DNA of 64,000 nt from Acanthococcus lagerstroemiae (lineage: Eukaryota; Arthropoda; Insecta; Hemiptera; Eriococcidae). Below, piece by piece: positions 21,839 through 32,544 of this stretch. Location of the stretch: the NCBI GenBank assembly GCA_031841125.1, contig CM063108.1, positions 54,334,122-54,398,121 on the forward strand, written 5' to 3'. The notes under the pieces were generated by a model. That model was not told where the DNA came from and searched no databases. It saw only the letters and a list, made by a program, of their open reading frames with translations. Position 1 is the stretch's first letter. The number at the start of each line of letters is the position of its first letter. The position numbers and the translations under genes are program-made.

Positions 21839-21846
21839 TGCGTATA

Positions 21847-22341
21847 TGTCTGGGAACACATGCCGTTTATCGTACCTCAGATATGTCGGGTACAGATGTA
21901 AACCATCTAAAATTGTTAAAGTCCGAGCAACATTTTTAATCACACCTGTACCTACGCAGACAGTCCTAAGCTTGTGCTAAGTGAGAAGGAAAGAATTTTG
22001 TGGTCCTCCGGGACGGATTCAAACCAGTGACCAATCCCAATTTTGGCATGGTTAGAGATTTGATCGGGGTGATGCGAGTTTTTGAGCAAACAACATCATT
22101 TCAGACTAGTCTGTCAGTCTACCTAACAGAATGTAATTTTTTTCAAGAACTATTTGAGATAGAGCTAACCAGAAAAAATGTTGCTTCTCGCAAGAGAAAT
22201 TCGAACTTTTCATTACAGGCCTGTTGCTAACACCAGAGACCAGGGCAGTCAGGGCAAAGCCTTGGCTAGCACTTTCAAAAAAGAAAGAAAAAAAAAACTT
22301 TAAATAAGAATAATAAAAAAGTTTTAGCAAAAGTAATAAAG
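21847..22341. other. Unassigned stretch ending in an A-rich tail
   Basis: At 22264-22300 GGCTAGCACTTTC is followed by a long A-rich tail (AAAAAAGAAAGAAAAAAAAAA). The same GACTAGCACTTTCC plus A-rich tail closes the LINE relic at 19982. This points to a retroposon 3' end on the plus strand whose body (about 22000-22260) I cannot identify. Confidence 0.4.
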
Positions 22342-23517
22342 TTGTGTGGCAAGATCGAGGCGGCCTGGTGCCGAGATGGAAATGAGTTAATTTGTGAAAG
22401 CGCCAATGGCCCAACGATAAGGATTGACGATCCATACCAGCTAACGAAATACCAAGGAGAAAGGGATGGTACTGGGGTGGACCCCTGCCAAACAGGTCCA
22501 CAGTTGGAACACCTAAAAGAACCAGGGCGATGCGGAGTCCAGAGGACCAGAACAACCAAGGAGGAGGCGGTCAACGGTCTTGTGGGCGAACCCAGGTTAT
22601 ACGAACTTGAAAAAGCACTGGGGTGGATAAAGTGGGATGTGACTGGATTATCAGAAACACGAAAAGAAGGGGAGAAAATGATGGAAAGGGAGAATGGAAA
22701 TCTGTTATACTACTTTGGACAAACTAGGGGCCACATTGGAGTTGGCTTTTATGTGAACAAAAAATGTGGTGCAAAAATAGTCATGATAAAAGGGTTTTCA
22801 GAGAGTATTGCAGTATTGAAACTAGATATGGGGAAAGGGAAACTGCTATCAATAATTCAGGTGTATGCGCTTACCAATGTGGCTCCAAGGGAGGAGGCAG
22901 AGGATTTTTTCAAGTTAGTGGAAGAAACAATAATAAGTGAGAGGGGATATTACACAATAGCGATGAGAGACTGGAATGCAAGGGTAGGAGAAGACTCTCC
23001 TTAACCACAAGTTCTGGGGGAATTTAGAATTGAGGAAAAAAACGAAAATGGAGAACGGTTAATTATAGTGGCGTTAGGGCAAAATCTAAAAATTGTGAAT
23101 ACCTTTTGGAACAAACCATTAAAGAAAAAATGGACTAGGCAATCTCCTGACTATAAAACAAGGTGCGAATTGTTGGACCATTTTCTCATAAACGGCCTGA
23201 GAATGATGAAGAAATTCAAAATTATAAACAGATTTGAGTTTTCCAAAAAAATATTCGGAGACTTAATTAATTTTGAAAATGAAACGGCGAAAGAAATAAT
23301 TGAAAGTACTTGGTCCACTAGAAAAACAAACATCGCCCTATCAAGAAGCACGAGCATTTTACCAAAAATCAGAAACAAGGACGATAAAGAGATAGGTGAT
23401 AGAGAAAAAATTGTAAGGGTAGCCACAGACTTTTATCGTGATATATATAATGACGTAAGACCAAATGTTGGCAACTCAGATAGTTGGAAAGAGCTCTTGA
23501 CCAATCCACCCAATTAG
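22342..23517 (+). pseudogene. RTE endonuclease region
   Basis: After a non-matching start, the endonuclease fold begins near 22570 with ELEKALGWIKWDVTGLSETR (metal-binding Glu in LSE), then NLLYYFG, GVGFYVNKK, LLSIIQVYALTN, and YYTIAMRDWNARVG, where the canonical GDFNA has become RDWNA while keeping the Asp and Asn. A TAA at 23002-23004 interrupts an otherwise continuous frame, which resumes with NENGERLIIVALGQNLKIVN and WTRQSPDYKTRCEL. The GSDH motif expected next is missing, pointing to a deletion. The tail EIGDREKIVRVATDFYRDIY is the linker that normally precedes the RT. The enzyme nicks target DNA in intact elements. Confidence 0.8.
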
Positions 23518-25029
23518 TAAAACAGAAGTAGAAAAAATACATAGCAGTCTCAAGTCTGGCAGAGCCCCAGGGCCAGATGGAATAGAAAATGACACACTAA
23601 AAACGTTTAACAAGACTCTAGCCGGTCCCATGGCAAGCATATTCAACTGTGTCCTTTTCTTGGGTCTTCCTCCTGAACAGTGGTATCATTCGCTAATCAT
23701 ATTAAAAAAGGAGATCGAGCTGAAATTAATAACTATAGACCAATAAGCCTGTCATCTAATGTTTGCAAATTATTTATGAAAATAATAAAAAAAATAGAAT
23801 TTACACGATTTTGGATAAACAGCAAGCAGACGAGCAGGCAGGATTTAGGAAAAATTTCAGCACGATCGATCAAATACAAACGTTCAGTCAACTTTTGGAA
23901 AAAACGAGAGAATTTCAACTGAATCTGATCATAATGTTTGTTGATTTTAACAAAGCTTTCGACTCACTATTTCATGATAAAATCTGGGAAACCTTCGCAG
24001 TACAGGGAGTACCAGAAAGTGTAATCAAAATGCTAAACAACCTATATGCTAATTCTTTTGCTCAAATCAAATTAGACAAAGAGGGAGAACCTTTCCAAGT
24101 GAAGAGAGGCGTTAAACATGCTGATTCATTTTCACCAAATATTTTCAATGCTGTCCTAGAGCAAGTTTTTCGTAAGCTTAACTAGAAAAATAAGGGGATT
24201 AAAATCAAAATGAGAGGGTAAAATTTATTCAACTTCAAATACTTGAATAATCTCAGGTTTGCGGATGATAGCGCTGTCATTGCTGAAAAGTGGTAAGAAA
24301 CTGATAGCGATGGCAGAAGACTTGAGGGAGAGCGAAGAAATGGGTCTAACTATAAATCAATCCAAAACTAAAATTATGACAAATATAGAAAACTTGGAAG
24401 AAATCAAAATTGATGACAAAATTATCGAAATAGTGCCAGAATATAAGTACTTAAGACAAACCCTCTCTTTCGATAATAAAACAGAAAAAGAACTAAAAAT
24501 TCGCAGGGCAAATGCCTGGAAAGCATTTTGGTTACAACAAAAAATTTTGAAAAACAATATGACATTAAACACCAAGGTCAGAGTCTTTGAAAGTACAGTT
24601 CTTCCAGTCTTGACATATGGAGCTCAGACATGGGCTACAACCAAAAAGCAAATGCAAAAGATTCAGGTTACCCAAAACACTATACTGAGGAGTATTCTAA
24701 AAATTAAACAGAAAGATCATATTCGGATTCAAAGTATAAAAGAAAAAACAAAAATGAAAAGTCTTGGCGAAGTTGTGAAAAAACTCAAGCTCAAATATGC
24801 AGGACACATTATGCGGGAATCCGGGTCAAAATGGAGTAAAATTCTGACTACCTGGGTTCCACATGAGGATAAAAGGGAAAAGGGGAGGCCAGTCACGAGA
24901 TGGGGTGATGAAATAAAGGAAAATTTTGGTCCATCCTGGCCAACCATAGCGGGGGACAGGGAAAGGTGGAAAAACCTGACAGAGGCTTATGTCCAAAAAT
25001 GGGCGATCGAAGAGGGTGGCGTCGACTGA
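23518..25029 (+). pseudogene. RTE reverse transcriptase and C-terminal region
   Basis: In order: SLKSGRAPGPDGIENDTL (domain 1), AEINNYRPISLSSNVCKLF (domain 2), QAGFRKNFSTIDQIQTFSQL (2a), FVDFNKAFDSLFHDKIW (domain 3), FQVKRGVKHADSFSPNIFN (domain 4, with Ala for Gly), LNNLRFADDSAVIAE (domain 5, FADD intact), and from 24259 one open frame of 256 codons with NQSKTKIM, YKYLRQTLSF, AQTWATTKKQMQKI, and the RTE signature LKYAGHIMRESGSKWSKILT and KREKGRPVTRWGDEIKENFG. At least four frameshifts separate the parts before 24259, while the thumb and C-terminus are intact. It would copy element RNA by target-primed synthesis if whole. Confidence 0.85.
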
Positions 25030-25086
25030 GGGCGCCCACTTACCTTGGGTCAAAGCATGTAAAATAAATAAAAAAATAAAAAAAAT

Positions 25087-25461
25087 CGTGTCAATTGTTT
25101 TTTTATTTAGAAGGAAGAAACTTTCGAGTTACTCAGTATTCCCAACTGTGAAAATTGTGATAAGAGCTTGTGAATGAATGAACATCTGTCATAATGAAAA
25201 TCAGCATAAATCAACCCACGGAAGTGTGTATTGTGGAAGAAAAAACTGCCGCGTGAGAACTGAGAATTACTGACTTGACTGAAAATCGTCATACTGATAA
25301 GAGTCGGTTAATGAAGGGCTCAACTTTGATAGCTAGTACAAGCCTAAATTAATATTTTTTTCCCGACAACACCACGTGAAAGAGCAGATAAATCGAGTGA
25401 AATCTCAAAATTGAAATTTTTGCTCACTAACCGCCTTTCCTCGATGTAGGTCAAATATTCT
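25087..25461. other. Non-coding spacer
   Basis: Nothing recognised between the RTE tail and the dispersed repeat. Confidence 0.4.
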
Positions 25462-25823
25462 GTATAAATAGTCTTGCACGGCTACTTTCTATGTAGCACG
25501 ATGCGAGTGTCTAACAAACGTCTTTTATCTCCTGCATTCCTGTACTTCCAGGGCGTGATTTTTCAAAACCACGTTCTTCTTATTCTCATGACTTAATCTC
25601 ATTTTTCTCCTTCGATTGGCCAGGAAGGACTTCCGTTTGGTTCAGTTACAATTCAGACACAGTTTATATTTAGCACTCACGCAGATCTGTTTTTACTATC
25701 GATTGATCAATACACATGCGTTTTCTACTCTTTCGTTTTCTGTGATTTCGAATGCCCTCGCTGCGGTTCGGACTGAATACCTCTGTCGTATAAATTTCTG
25801 AAAAACCCTCATCCTTATGAACG
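25462..25823 (+). repeat. Dispersed repeat, about 360 bp, copy 1
   Basis: Direct-orientation copy of the sequence at 39139-39505. Shared words: GGCTACTTTCTAT, TCTCCTGCATTCCTGTAC, TTTTCAAAACCA, TATTCTCATGACT, TCAATACAC, and TGATTTCGAATGCCCTCGCTG. Overall similarity looks like roughly three quarters identity with indels. No open frame is shared between the two copies, so it is more likely a transposon-derived unit than a duplicated exon. The nature of the element is unknown. Confidence 0.8.
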
Positions 25824-27658
25824 GTAGGGTTCTTTAAACTCAAACATCTGGATTGCTATGCCTGATAACGGTATAGCAGTTCGATGGAACTGTCGGGACC
25901 AGTCGGCTGGGCTCAGTGACGCTGATAACTCAAAATCTCAAAATTTAGGACATGGCCGTTTTTGGAAAATTCTTCATTTGAAGGGATGAAAACATCTTTC
26001 GAAAATTCTTCCCAGTCCTGTTTCTAACGCTTGATTCGGGTTTGTACTTGAAGAAAATGACTTCGCATGGAGGGACTATCATCTATTGTTCCTTTTAACT
26101 GCGGCCCCTACGTGCGATTGCTTTATTCGCATTCCAAAAAATATGTTTATGAACTGGCCTCGTGAAACAGAGCGCCGAGGGCTGAGCTCTGCTCGAGTTG
26201 GTACCTAAAAACAGCAGCCACGTGTTTACAACTCGTCAATATCGACCAGGTAAACGGCGAATGAATGCCGACGATGCCGGGCCGTGTTCTCGTGTACTCG
26301 TGTTTTCTCCCGAACCTCTGAAAACGCGCAAAATTTTTGTGTTTCCGAAACTTTCGTCCGATTTGTTATACGTGTAGTATAGTTCGCTATTAAAACTTGT
26401 TATTCAATCTCGCCAAGTTTCGTTGTACTCGTCGGTTGCCTTATCATTTCGCATTTATTTTGTTTTCAACGGCAGCTTGCGTTGATTAAAAATAAACCCA
26501 AAGAGCGAAGGGTGAGAACGCGAGCTTGCTTTATGGCAGAATCTACCGAATAGGTTCAAAGGTTAACGTGTCGCGAAAATATTCGGTTCTTGATAAAACG
26601 TCTCCGCCTTTTTAATTAAAAACGTTTGAAAAATTTCGCTTTCGAGAGCCTTTTTTCTCGCTGTAGTCGAACTACGGAAAATTTCTTCATTGCTTCGCTG
26701 TAGTATTTTCTCGGTGCTTTCTGTATTTGAAAATATCGAAGGCGACTAGATCTTGAGTTCAGTATTGCATGCACGATTTCACTGGGAAACGCGGAAACGG
26801 TGAACGTGTGCTGCCTTTGGTCGCCCGTTGAATTACGCTGTTTATTTGAACGGAAAATAGGCTTAGACTAACGGATAATTAAGACCGGACGGACGAGGCG
26901 GCTCCAATTCGTTGACACTTTCCTTTTCAAGCCCGCCAACAAGCGAGAACGAACGACGAAGGTTTTTCAAAGACGGTTTCGGTGCGGCTTTCGTTGCGGT
27001 CTCCTGCCGATGCCTCGACGAAATGCCAACAAGGGATCGGTTTCTCGTGTATTTTCGATATACTACGTGTATATACCCGCCAGACTGTAAATACCGCTTT
27101 ATTTAATGGGCTGAAATTAGTGATCCGGCGGGTCGTGAAGTTACGACACTGTGTATCGGTTTATTTATATTGGCCGACCCTAGAGTTGGCACATTGCGAC
27201 TATAACAGGTCACAACTGATCGAGTTATTCATTTTGTGGCCGTCGAGACTGCTGCTGCTGCTGGCTTTATTATTAGCTATCCTCTGCCCTGAAGTGCGGG
27301 AATGTCGACAGCTGGCGAACAACTCGCCGCACCGTCAACTTTTCACGGCTAATCCAGCAGAGTAATCCAAAAATCTGACAAATGCGAAAATTTTCGGGCA
27401 CATAAAATTTGGTATATATAGTGCGGCCCGTAAGTTTTAGGACTGTCCTTCTAGAACCAGTACTGCTGGCGTTATTTTCATGAAATCTTAAGAAATTCTT
27501 GGTACCACCGTCCTCCCTTCCTATGCAAAGTTTCAGGCGAATGGAGTAATTTGCAACAGTCAACACTCGACACCTTGGAGCATATTAGTGTTTCGTACAT
27601 TTCATTGAAATTGGCACAGAGGGAGAAGAAGTTTTCTATACTAATAAAACAGAGGAGA
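25824..27658. other. Long unique stretch, CpG-retaining
   Basis: From about 26100 to 27400 the sequence is less AT-rich than its surroundings and keeps many CG dinucleotides. A plus-strand frame at 26982-27365 contains a hydrophobic run LLLLLALLLAILCPEVREC (27250-27305) resembling a signal peptide, but no ATG is placed before it and no family is recognised. I see no exon I can defend. Confidence 0.35.
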
Positions 27659-27867
27659 ACGATTTTGAACAAATTATGAGAAAGGCAAGTTGCTCCAACA
27701 TACATTTAATGAATTTTAATCACATTAAGACGTTTCGACAATAACTGTCATCGGCAGGTAACACGTACAGACTGTTGTCGAAACGTCGTAATATGATTGA
27801 AATTCATTAAATGTACGTACATTGGAGCAATTTGCCTTTCTCGTCATTTGTTCGAAATTTTCAATAG
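27659..27867. repeat. Long hairpin, arms about 80-90 bp, loop about 35 bp
   Basis: Left arm 27659-27740 and right arm 27776-27867 are inverted repeats: GAGAAAGGCAAGTTGCTCCAA, TACATTTAATGAATTT and AAGACGTTTCGACAA on the left face TTGTCGAAACGTCGT, AAATTCATTAAATGTA and TTGGAGCAATTTGCCTTTCTC on the right. Similarity may stretch outward to about 27640 and 27890. The right arm contains TTGTCGAAACGTC, a word familiar from the ends of several animal retroelements. Probably two element ends in inverted orientation or one foldback. Confidence 0.85.
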
Positions 27868-29111
27868 CCTATCACTTCTGTGTTACGAAATCTTGACGTC
27901 ATGCATACGTCACGTTGATGTTTTGCCAGCATCAACATGCAGTGTTGTACAACATGATAGGCTCTACTGTGTCGCAGTGTTGTACGGTGTGCATCATCAT
28001 CATACTGTCGTTGTTATGAAGAAAGCCGTCGCTACTAAAAGTATTTTGGAGCGTGTGGACTTTTGATATCGTTGGAAAGCTGTTGAAATTTTCTTTCGCA
28101 TTTTCTGCTTTCTTCCTAAACACGGTAGCATAAAATATTGGCCCGGTAGGCTGTTCAGCCTGTCTGGGACACTGAGCAGAAGAGGTGCCCGCCGAGGTAT
28201 CGGTAAGCTTCTTTATTGGTCTGCCTCGGCTTCTTCTGCCTGTTGGGTGTAATTTTTGACTCTCCGAGGCGACCTATCGTTCGACATTCTATTTGCGTGT
28301 CGTCTCCATTTTCCGGTAGTTTTCAACTCGGTTAATGATTGACTCGACTCCTAACTTACCAGGTACGTAGCTAATTGCTTGTGTGTGCCAGGAATTTGAT
28401 ATTTTAGCCAGGGCACGAGAGTACGACACAGCATCTCAGAGAGTTACTAATAAGTGAATTTTATTGCAGATACTATTAATTGGAATTTCGGGGAAAAGGA
28501 ATTGAGAATTCTTGTTGCAAAATTTCATTGGAAAAACGGAAAACTGTAATTTAAATTAAAATGGTCAAAATACCAAAAAAAGCAGGAAACGAGAATTTTT
28601 TCATCCCTGGCTCGCAGATAAAATTCCTCTCAGAGAGATAAAAAAGAAGAGAAGAGAAAGGTCCTCGAAAGAAGGTACTGAATTTTAACTCAAATGAAAA
28701 ATACTCCCCTGCCTTCAGTTGACCTAGTCGAGTTGTTTGTTTTTTTCTGAATACATGTTATCATAGCTACAAATAACAATCGTGACGAAACTGACAATAC
28801 TCACCTGGCTTTTCAGATAATTGAAGCTTGCCTCATTGCCTCAGGGTTGACCCCCCCCCCATTAGCTGGGTTACTAGACAACTAATCATGACAACATTCG
28901 AATATAATTTTTGCCTGCTTTCATGTCTTTAGGTCATTTCTATAATTTTTATATGCAGTCTTTCAAGCAGTTCTTTGGTGTATTCATCTTGCCCTGTATT
29001 ACATCGTGAAGCATGGGCGTTAAACACATTTTTATTCAGTGCAACGTTTTACATGGCGTGAGATGTATTCAGTGACCGGTCATACAATTTTTTAGGTCGT
29101 TCGATAACTTT
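27868..29111. other. Non-coding stretch
   Basis: Only a short imperfect direct repeat is visible: GCAACGTTTTACAT at 29041 and GCAGCGTTTTACAT at 29121. A C run lies at 28851-28860. Confidence 0.4.
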
Positions 29112-30715
29112 TTGATCAGCGCAGCGTTTTACATTCAAAGAGGCGGATGGGGCAGAAATACACAACAGAAGTGGCATCATTCATCGGGAAATAAATACTA
29201 TGAAAACCTCTACTCAGTCCAAAACAATCTGAGCGTGCACACAGTTCCAAAAAGCACAACTCTTGCGCCTATCAGGAAATCCGAACCACCCAATGTGAAG
29301 CCAGATTTTTTCAAAGTGATCAGAAATTTGAAACCAAATAAGGCCCCGAGCATAGATGAAATTGATAGTGAGCTATTAAAGGTTTTAGCAGAAGGAGTGG
29401 TGCTTTCACTAACAGAACTTTTCCACAAAATTCTAGGGGGAGAGAGGAAATTCCTGACCAGTGAGGACAATCTGAAATTATACTCTCATATTAAAAAAAA
29501 AATGAATTAAGCTGATATTAGCAACGACCGCCCCATAAGTCTCTCTTCTAACGTGTGCAAAATTCTGACGAAAATTCTAAAAGAAAGAATCTAATAAGCT
29601 AGATTTTCATCAACCGGTCGATCAGGCTGGATCTAGGAAAAATTATTCAACCGTGGATCATATCCATACCTTGAACCAAATTCTAGAAACAGCGAGAGAA
29701 CGTATTTTTAAGAGGAGTTTTCTCTTTATTGATTTCAATAAGGCTTTCGACGCAGCGTCACATGATATCATCTTGGAAGCTCTTCATAAGCATGGTGTCT
29801 CTAATGAGATTATCAACATCTTAGCAAACGTATAATATGCTAAATTTAAAGCACATGCGAGGTTTAATAAAAAAGAAACGTTTAGTATCTCAAGGAGTGT
29901 TAAGCGAGGAAACCCTCTCTCTTCCGACGCATCTTCAACAGCATCACTGAGGAAGTTTTCACAACATTGGGTAGGGAGAGATTGGGTCTAAAAATCAATG
30001 GAACTCCGCAATAATCTACGTTTTGCACACGATATGAGTAAACTGAAGGCTGCAGGTGACAGACTTAGGCTATTCATGAGTGCGTCTAAAATAAAACTAA
30101 TGACAATGAGAAAGACGCAGAGTCTATCAAAGTTGATAATTTGGAAATTAAGAGAGACAGAGCATACAAATATTTAAGCCAGATAGTCTCGTTCGAACAA
30201 GAACCATTCACAGAATTAAGAGCAAGAATAGCAAGTATATATAGAGGACTTTTTGAGAACTAAAACACGTTTCAAAAAGCAAAATCCATCTGAAAGCGAA
30301 AATGAAAGTCTTAGAAGCATGTATAACTCCGGTGCTCTGCTATGGCTGCCAAACGAGTTACTAATCAAGAAACAAGTGCTGCACCTGAAGAGAACTCAAT
30401 ACGCCATGCTAAGGGGCATTTTCTGAACATCAGACGGAGGGACGGGGTCAGCTTGAGGGAAGTAAAAAGTAGAACTAACTTTCTTAGTATACGCCATACA
30501 AACAAACTTCAATTAAGCGGGACATGCGGCAAGGGGAGGGGCAAATAAATGGAACCAAGTAGCAATAGCCTATATCTCACTCGACAAAAAGAGGAAAAGA
30601 GGTAAGCCGGAAATCAACGGGTTGACGAACTTGGGCGATATAAGGGCCCTCATTGGTCTAGTAATGCCCTAGATAGAATCAAGATGCTCGCAAATGGGCG
30701 AAGTGGATGGTAATT
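29112..30715 (+). pseudogene. RTE-clade LINE, reverse transcriptase relic
   Basis: The plus strand reads through KYYENLYSVQNN (linker), FFKVIRNLKPNKAPSIDEI (domain 1), ALTELFHKIL-like LSLTELFHKILGGE, ISNDRPISLSSNVCKILTKI (domain 2), NYSTVDHIHTLNQILETA (2a), FLFIDFNKAFDAASHDIILE (domain 3), KRGNPLSSDA (domain 4), NLRFAHDM (domain 5, with FAHD in place of FADD) and a broken thumb and C-terminus to about 30710. It is related to but distinct from the copy at 22.3 kb. Many stops and frameshifts show an old copy; it lacks the endonuclease. Confidence 0.8.
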
Positions 30716-31655
30716 ATTATCATAAGAAAGAAAAATTGTTTACTCAAGGCTGTAAATTTAGTTTGGAATGTCATGATATTGAAGCACTAGAAAGCACATA
30801 CTACGAACAGCGGATACAAAAAGTATTTTCTCCATCAGCTATTCCTTATTAGGTAGTTTTCAACAAAGGGTGATATGTATCATTAAAAACATACCATAGC
30901 GCATTAAAAGGGCTCTCTGTCCTCTGATCGCAATTTGAAAGCGGTATATTTTACATACTTTGTATACCGTGTTTCTTACCTAAAACAGAGAAAAATACAC
31001 AATGTTAATAGATTGACAATTTCATCTTGATGAAGTGTATTAATTACCTATTATCATTTCGAGTTACTATCTGGTACTGAAACAAAGCTTCGTTCAATAC
31101 TGCCGGCAGCTCTGTTACTCTTCTCGCTTGCAAAACAAAACCCATTTTCTCTGGGAGATTTAATCAACTGAAATTTTTATAATGAGCTTTTTATATAATT
31201 CTATTATAATTTAAATTCGAAGATGAGCCTAATCGACCCATTGGGTTGGGAGCCAGGGGTACTTAAAGGGCGTGAAATCGGTTTTCTTTAAAAATTCTAT
31301 CTCGCGAACCCTATGTAAGTCCCAGACTATTGATCATAAAGAGTAGTATCATTTTTTGTGGTGTGCAAAGTCGGCAATAAATAATTCTTTCCACAGAATT
31401 AACAGTTCATGAGATTTTTAACGTTTATCGGTTCATACCGTCCACTTCATTTTTTTTTTTAACAAAATTACAATATGAGTGGCAATATTACTCGCAAATA
31501 TGTTCCCTTCTAATATTTAGGGCGTGCGATGTTCATTATAATGTCCATTATTCATCAGTTTGGCTCACACTGGAGGAGAAAATGCAATTATTATTATTTT
31601 TAATATACCCTCTTTTCAGTTTACCGAATGCATGGTTCTGTGTGCACAGCAAACA
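30716..31655. other. Non-coding stretch, nothing recognised
   Basis: AT-rich, no recognised gene or repeat. Confidence 0.4.
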
Positions 31656-31732
31656 TAGGCAAAGTTGTGGCCTACTGATTGCAGATAGTCCGTAGGTCAC
31701 TAGTTCAAATTTCAGGGCTACTGTTTTTGCAT
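31656..31732 (+). mobile_element. tRNA-like head of a possible SINE
   Basis: TGGCCTACTGA (31669-31679) resembles a pol III A box and TAGTTCAAATTTC (31701-31713) a B box, about 30 bp apart, with GGTCAC before and AGGGCTA after the B box as in a tRNA T-arm. The acceptor and anticodon stems do not pair well, so it is not a functional tRNA. I infer a tRNA-derived SINE head; its body and tail are unclear. Confidence 0.4.
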
Positions 31733-31900
31733 TTTCTTTACTTGCTGAAGAATACTGTTTTTGCTCGATTTATCAGCATTGTTTCATTGTTTTGTTTGTG
31801 TATGGCTCGCTTGTATTATTTACTCATTATTACAGGTAAGTCACAGTACATAACTTGGACGTAATTCTTTGTTTTAGCAGTCTTTTTAGTCACCCCCTTC

Positions 31901-31904
<4 letters not shown>
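31733..31904. other. Short unassigned spacer
   Basis: Nothing recognised. Confidence 0.3.

Positions 31905-31950
<46 letters not shown>
31905..31950. repeat. (CA)n microsatellite
   Basis: Uninterrupted CA dinucleotides, 23 repeats by count of the printed line. Confidence 0.95.
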
Positions 31951-31953
<3 letters not shown>

Positions 31954-32280
31954 AACGCGCGCCAAAATTTGACCTTTTTTCACCACTCTTTAGAGAATTA
32001 AAATATCTAGCAATTCTTTGGAACTGTTATTCTACATGTAATTCTTGCATCTTGGTAACTCTCGAAAGAGGAACACCCTCTGAGAGCAAAAAATTTTGAA
32101 AATTGTACAATTTCGGACCATTGCAATGTATAGTAAACTTGTTCATGAAACTCTCGAGGATCACCATGAGTTATTCTGCATCTAAGGCCACGAGTGGCGA
32201 ATTTTTGACCAGAAACTTATTTTGATGCTGCCTGAACCGCAACCCAGTATAACACCCCAACAACTAGGCAGCCCACTGAT

Positions 32281-32345
32281 CGGATGTCGGTGTAAAATCG
32301 ACCAATATTCGACCAGATTCGACTTCAAATCGACGTAATTTAAAT
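32281..32345. repeat. GTCGA/TCGAC phased repeat, short patch
   Basis: TCGAC recurs at about 11, 10 and 11 bp spacing (AAATCGACC, AATATTCGACC, AGATTCGACTTC, AAATCGACGT). Same word family as 35150-35192 and 36676-37190. Confidence 0.5.
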
Positions 32346-32544
32346 AATTTTGGTAGTTCTTTGGTCAAGCATACCGCACCACCAACCTGTTTTTAATGTC
32401 CATTCCAAATCAAATAAAATATTTATTAGGCAGTGTTGGGCAGTATCTAAATACATAACTACTATAAATACTGTACCTGTAGTTGTATTCGTTTCAACTA
32501 CTGTATCTCTATGAATTTGAATTTGTAATGAAAAACTGAGTAAT

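Larger units (their letters stand above)
22342..25086 (+). mobile_element. RTE-clade LINE, nearly complete but broken
   Basis: The element carries an apurinic-type endonuclease followed by a reverse transcriptase and the RTE-specific C-terminus in the right order on one strand, ending in an A/T tail AAAATAAATAAAAAAATAAA at 25061-25080. This is the layout of RTE non-LTR retrotransposons, which nick the target and prime reverse transcription there. The coding part is split by stops and frameshifts and by a deletion near 23240. Other copies in the window are at 12108-13460 (-), 29112-30715 (+), 48106-48630 (+) and 63201-64000 (+). No target duplication was found by eye. Confidence 0.85.

Noticed and set aside
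22000..22060. tRNA T-arm-like word GGTCACTGGTTTGAATCC on the minus strand
   Set aside because: No A box or anticodon stem at the right distance upstream; too weak for a tRNA or SINE call.
27240..27365. Hydrophobic LLLLLALLLAIL run as a signal peptide
   Set aside because: Arises from CTG/TTA runs, no suitable ATG upstream, no family match.
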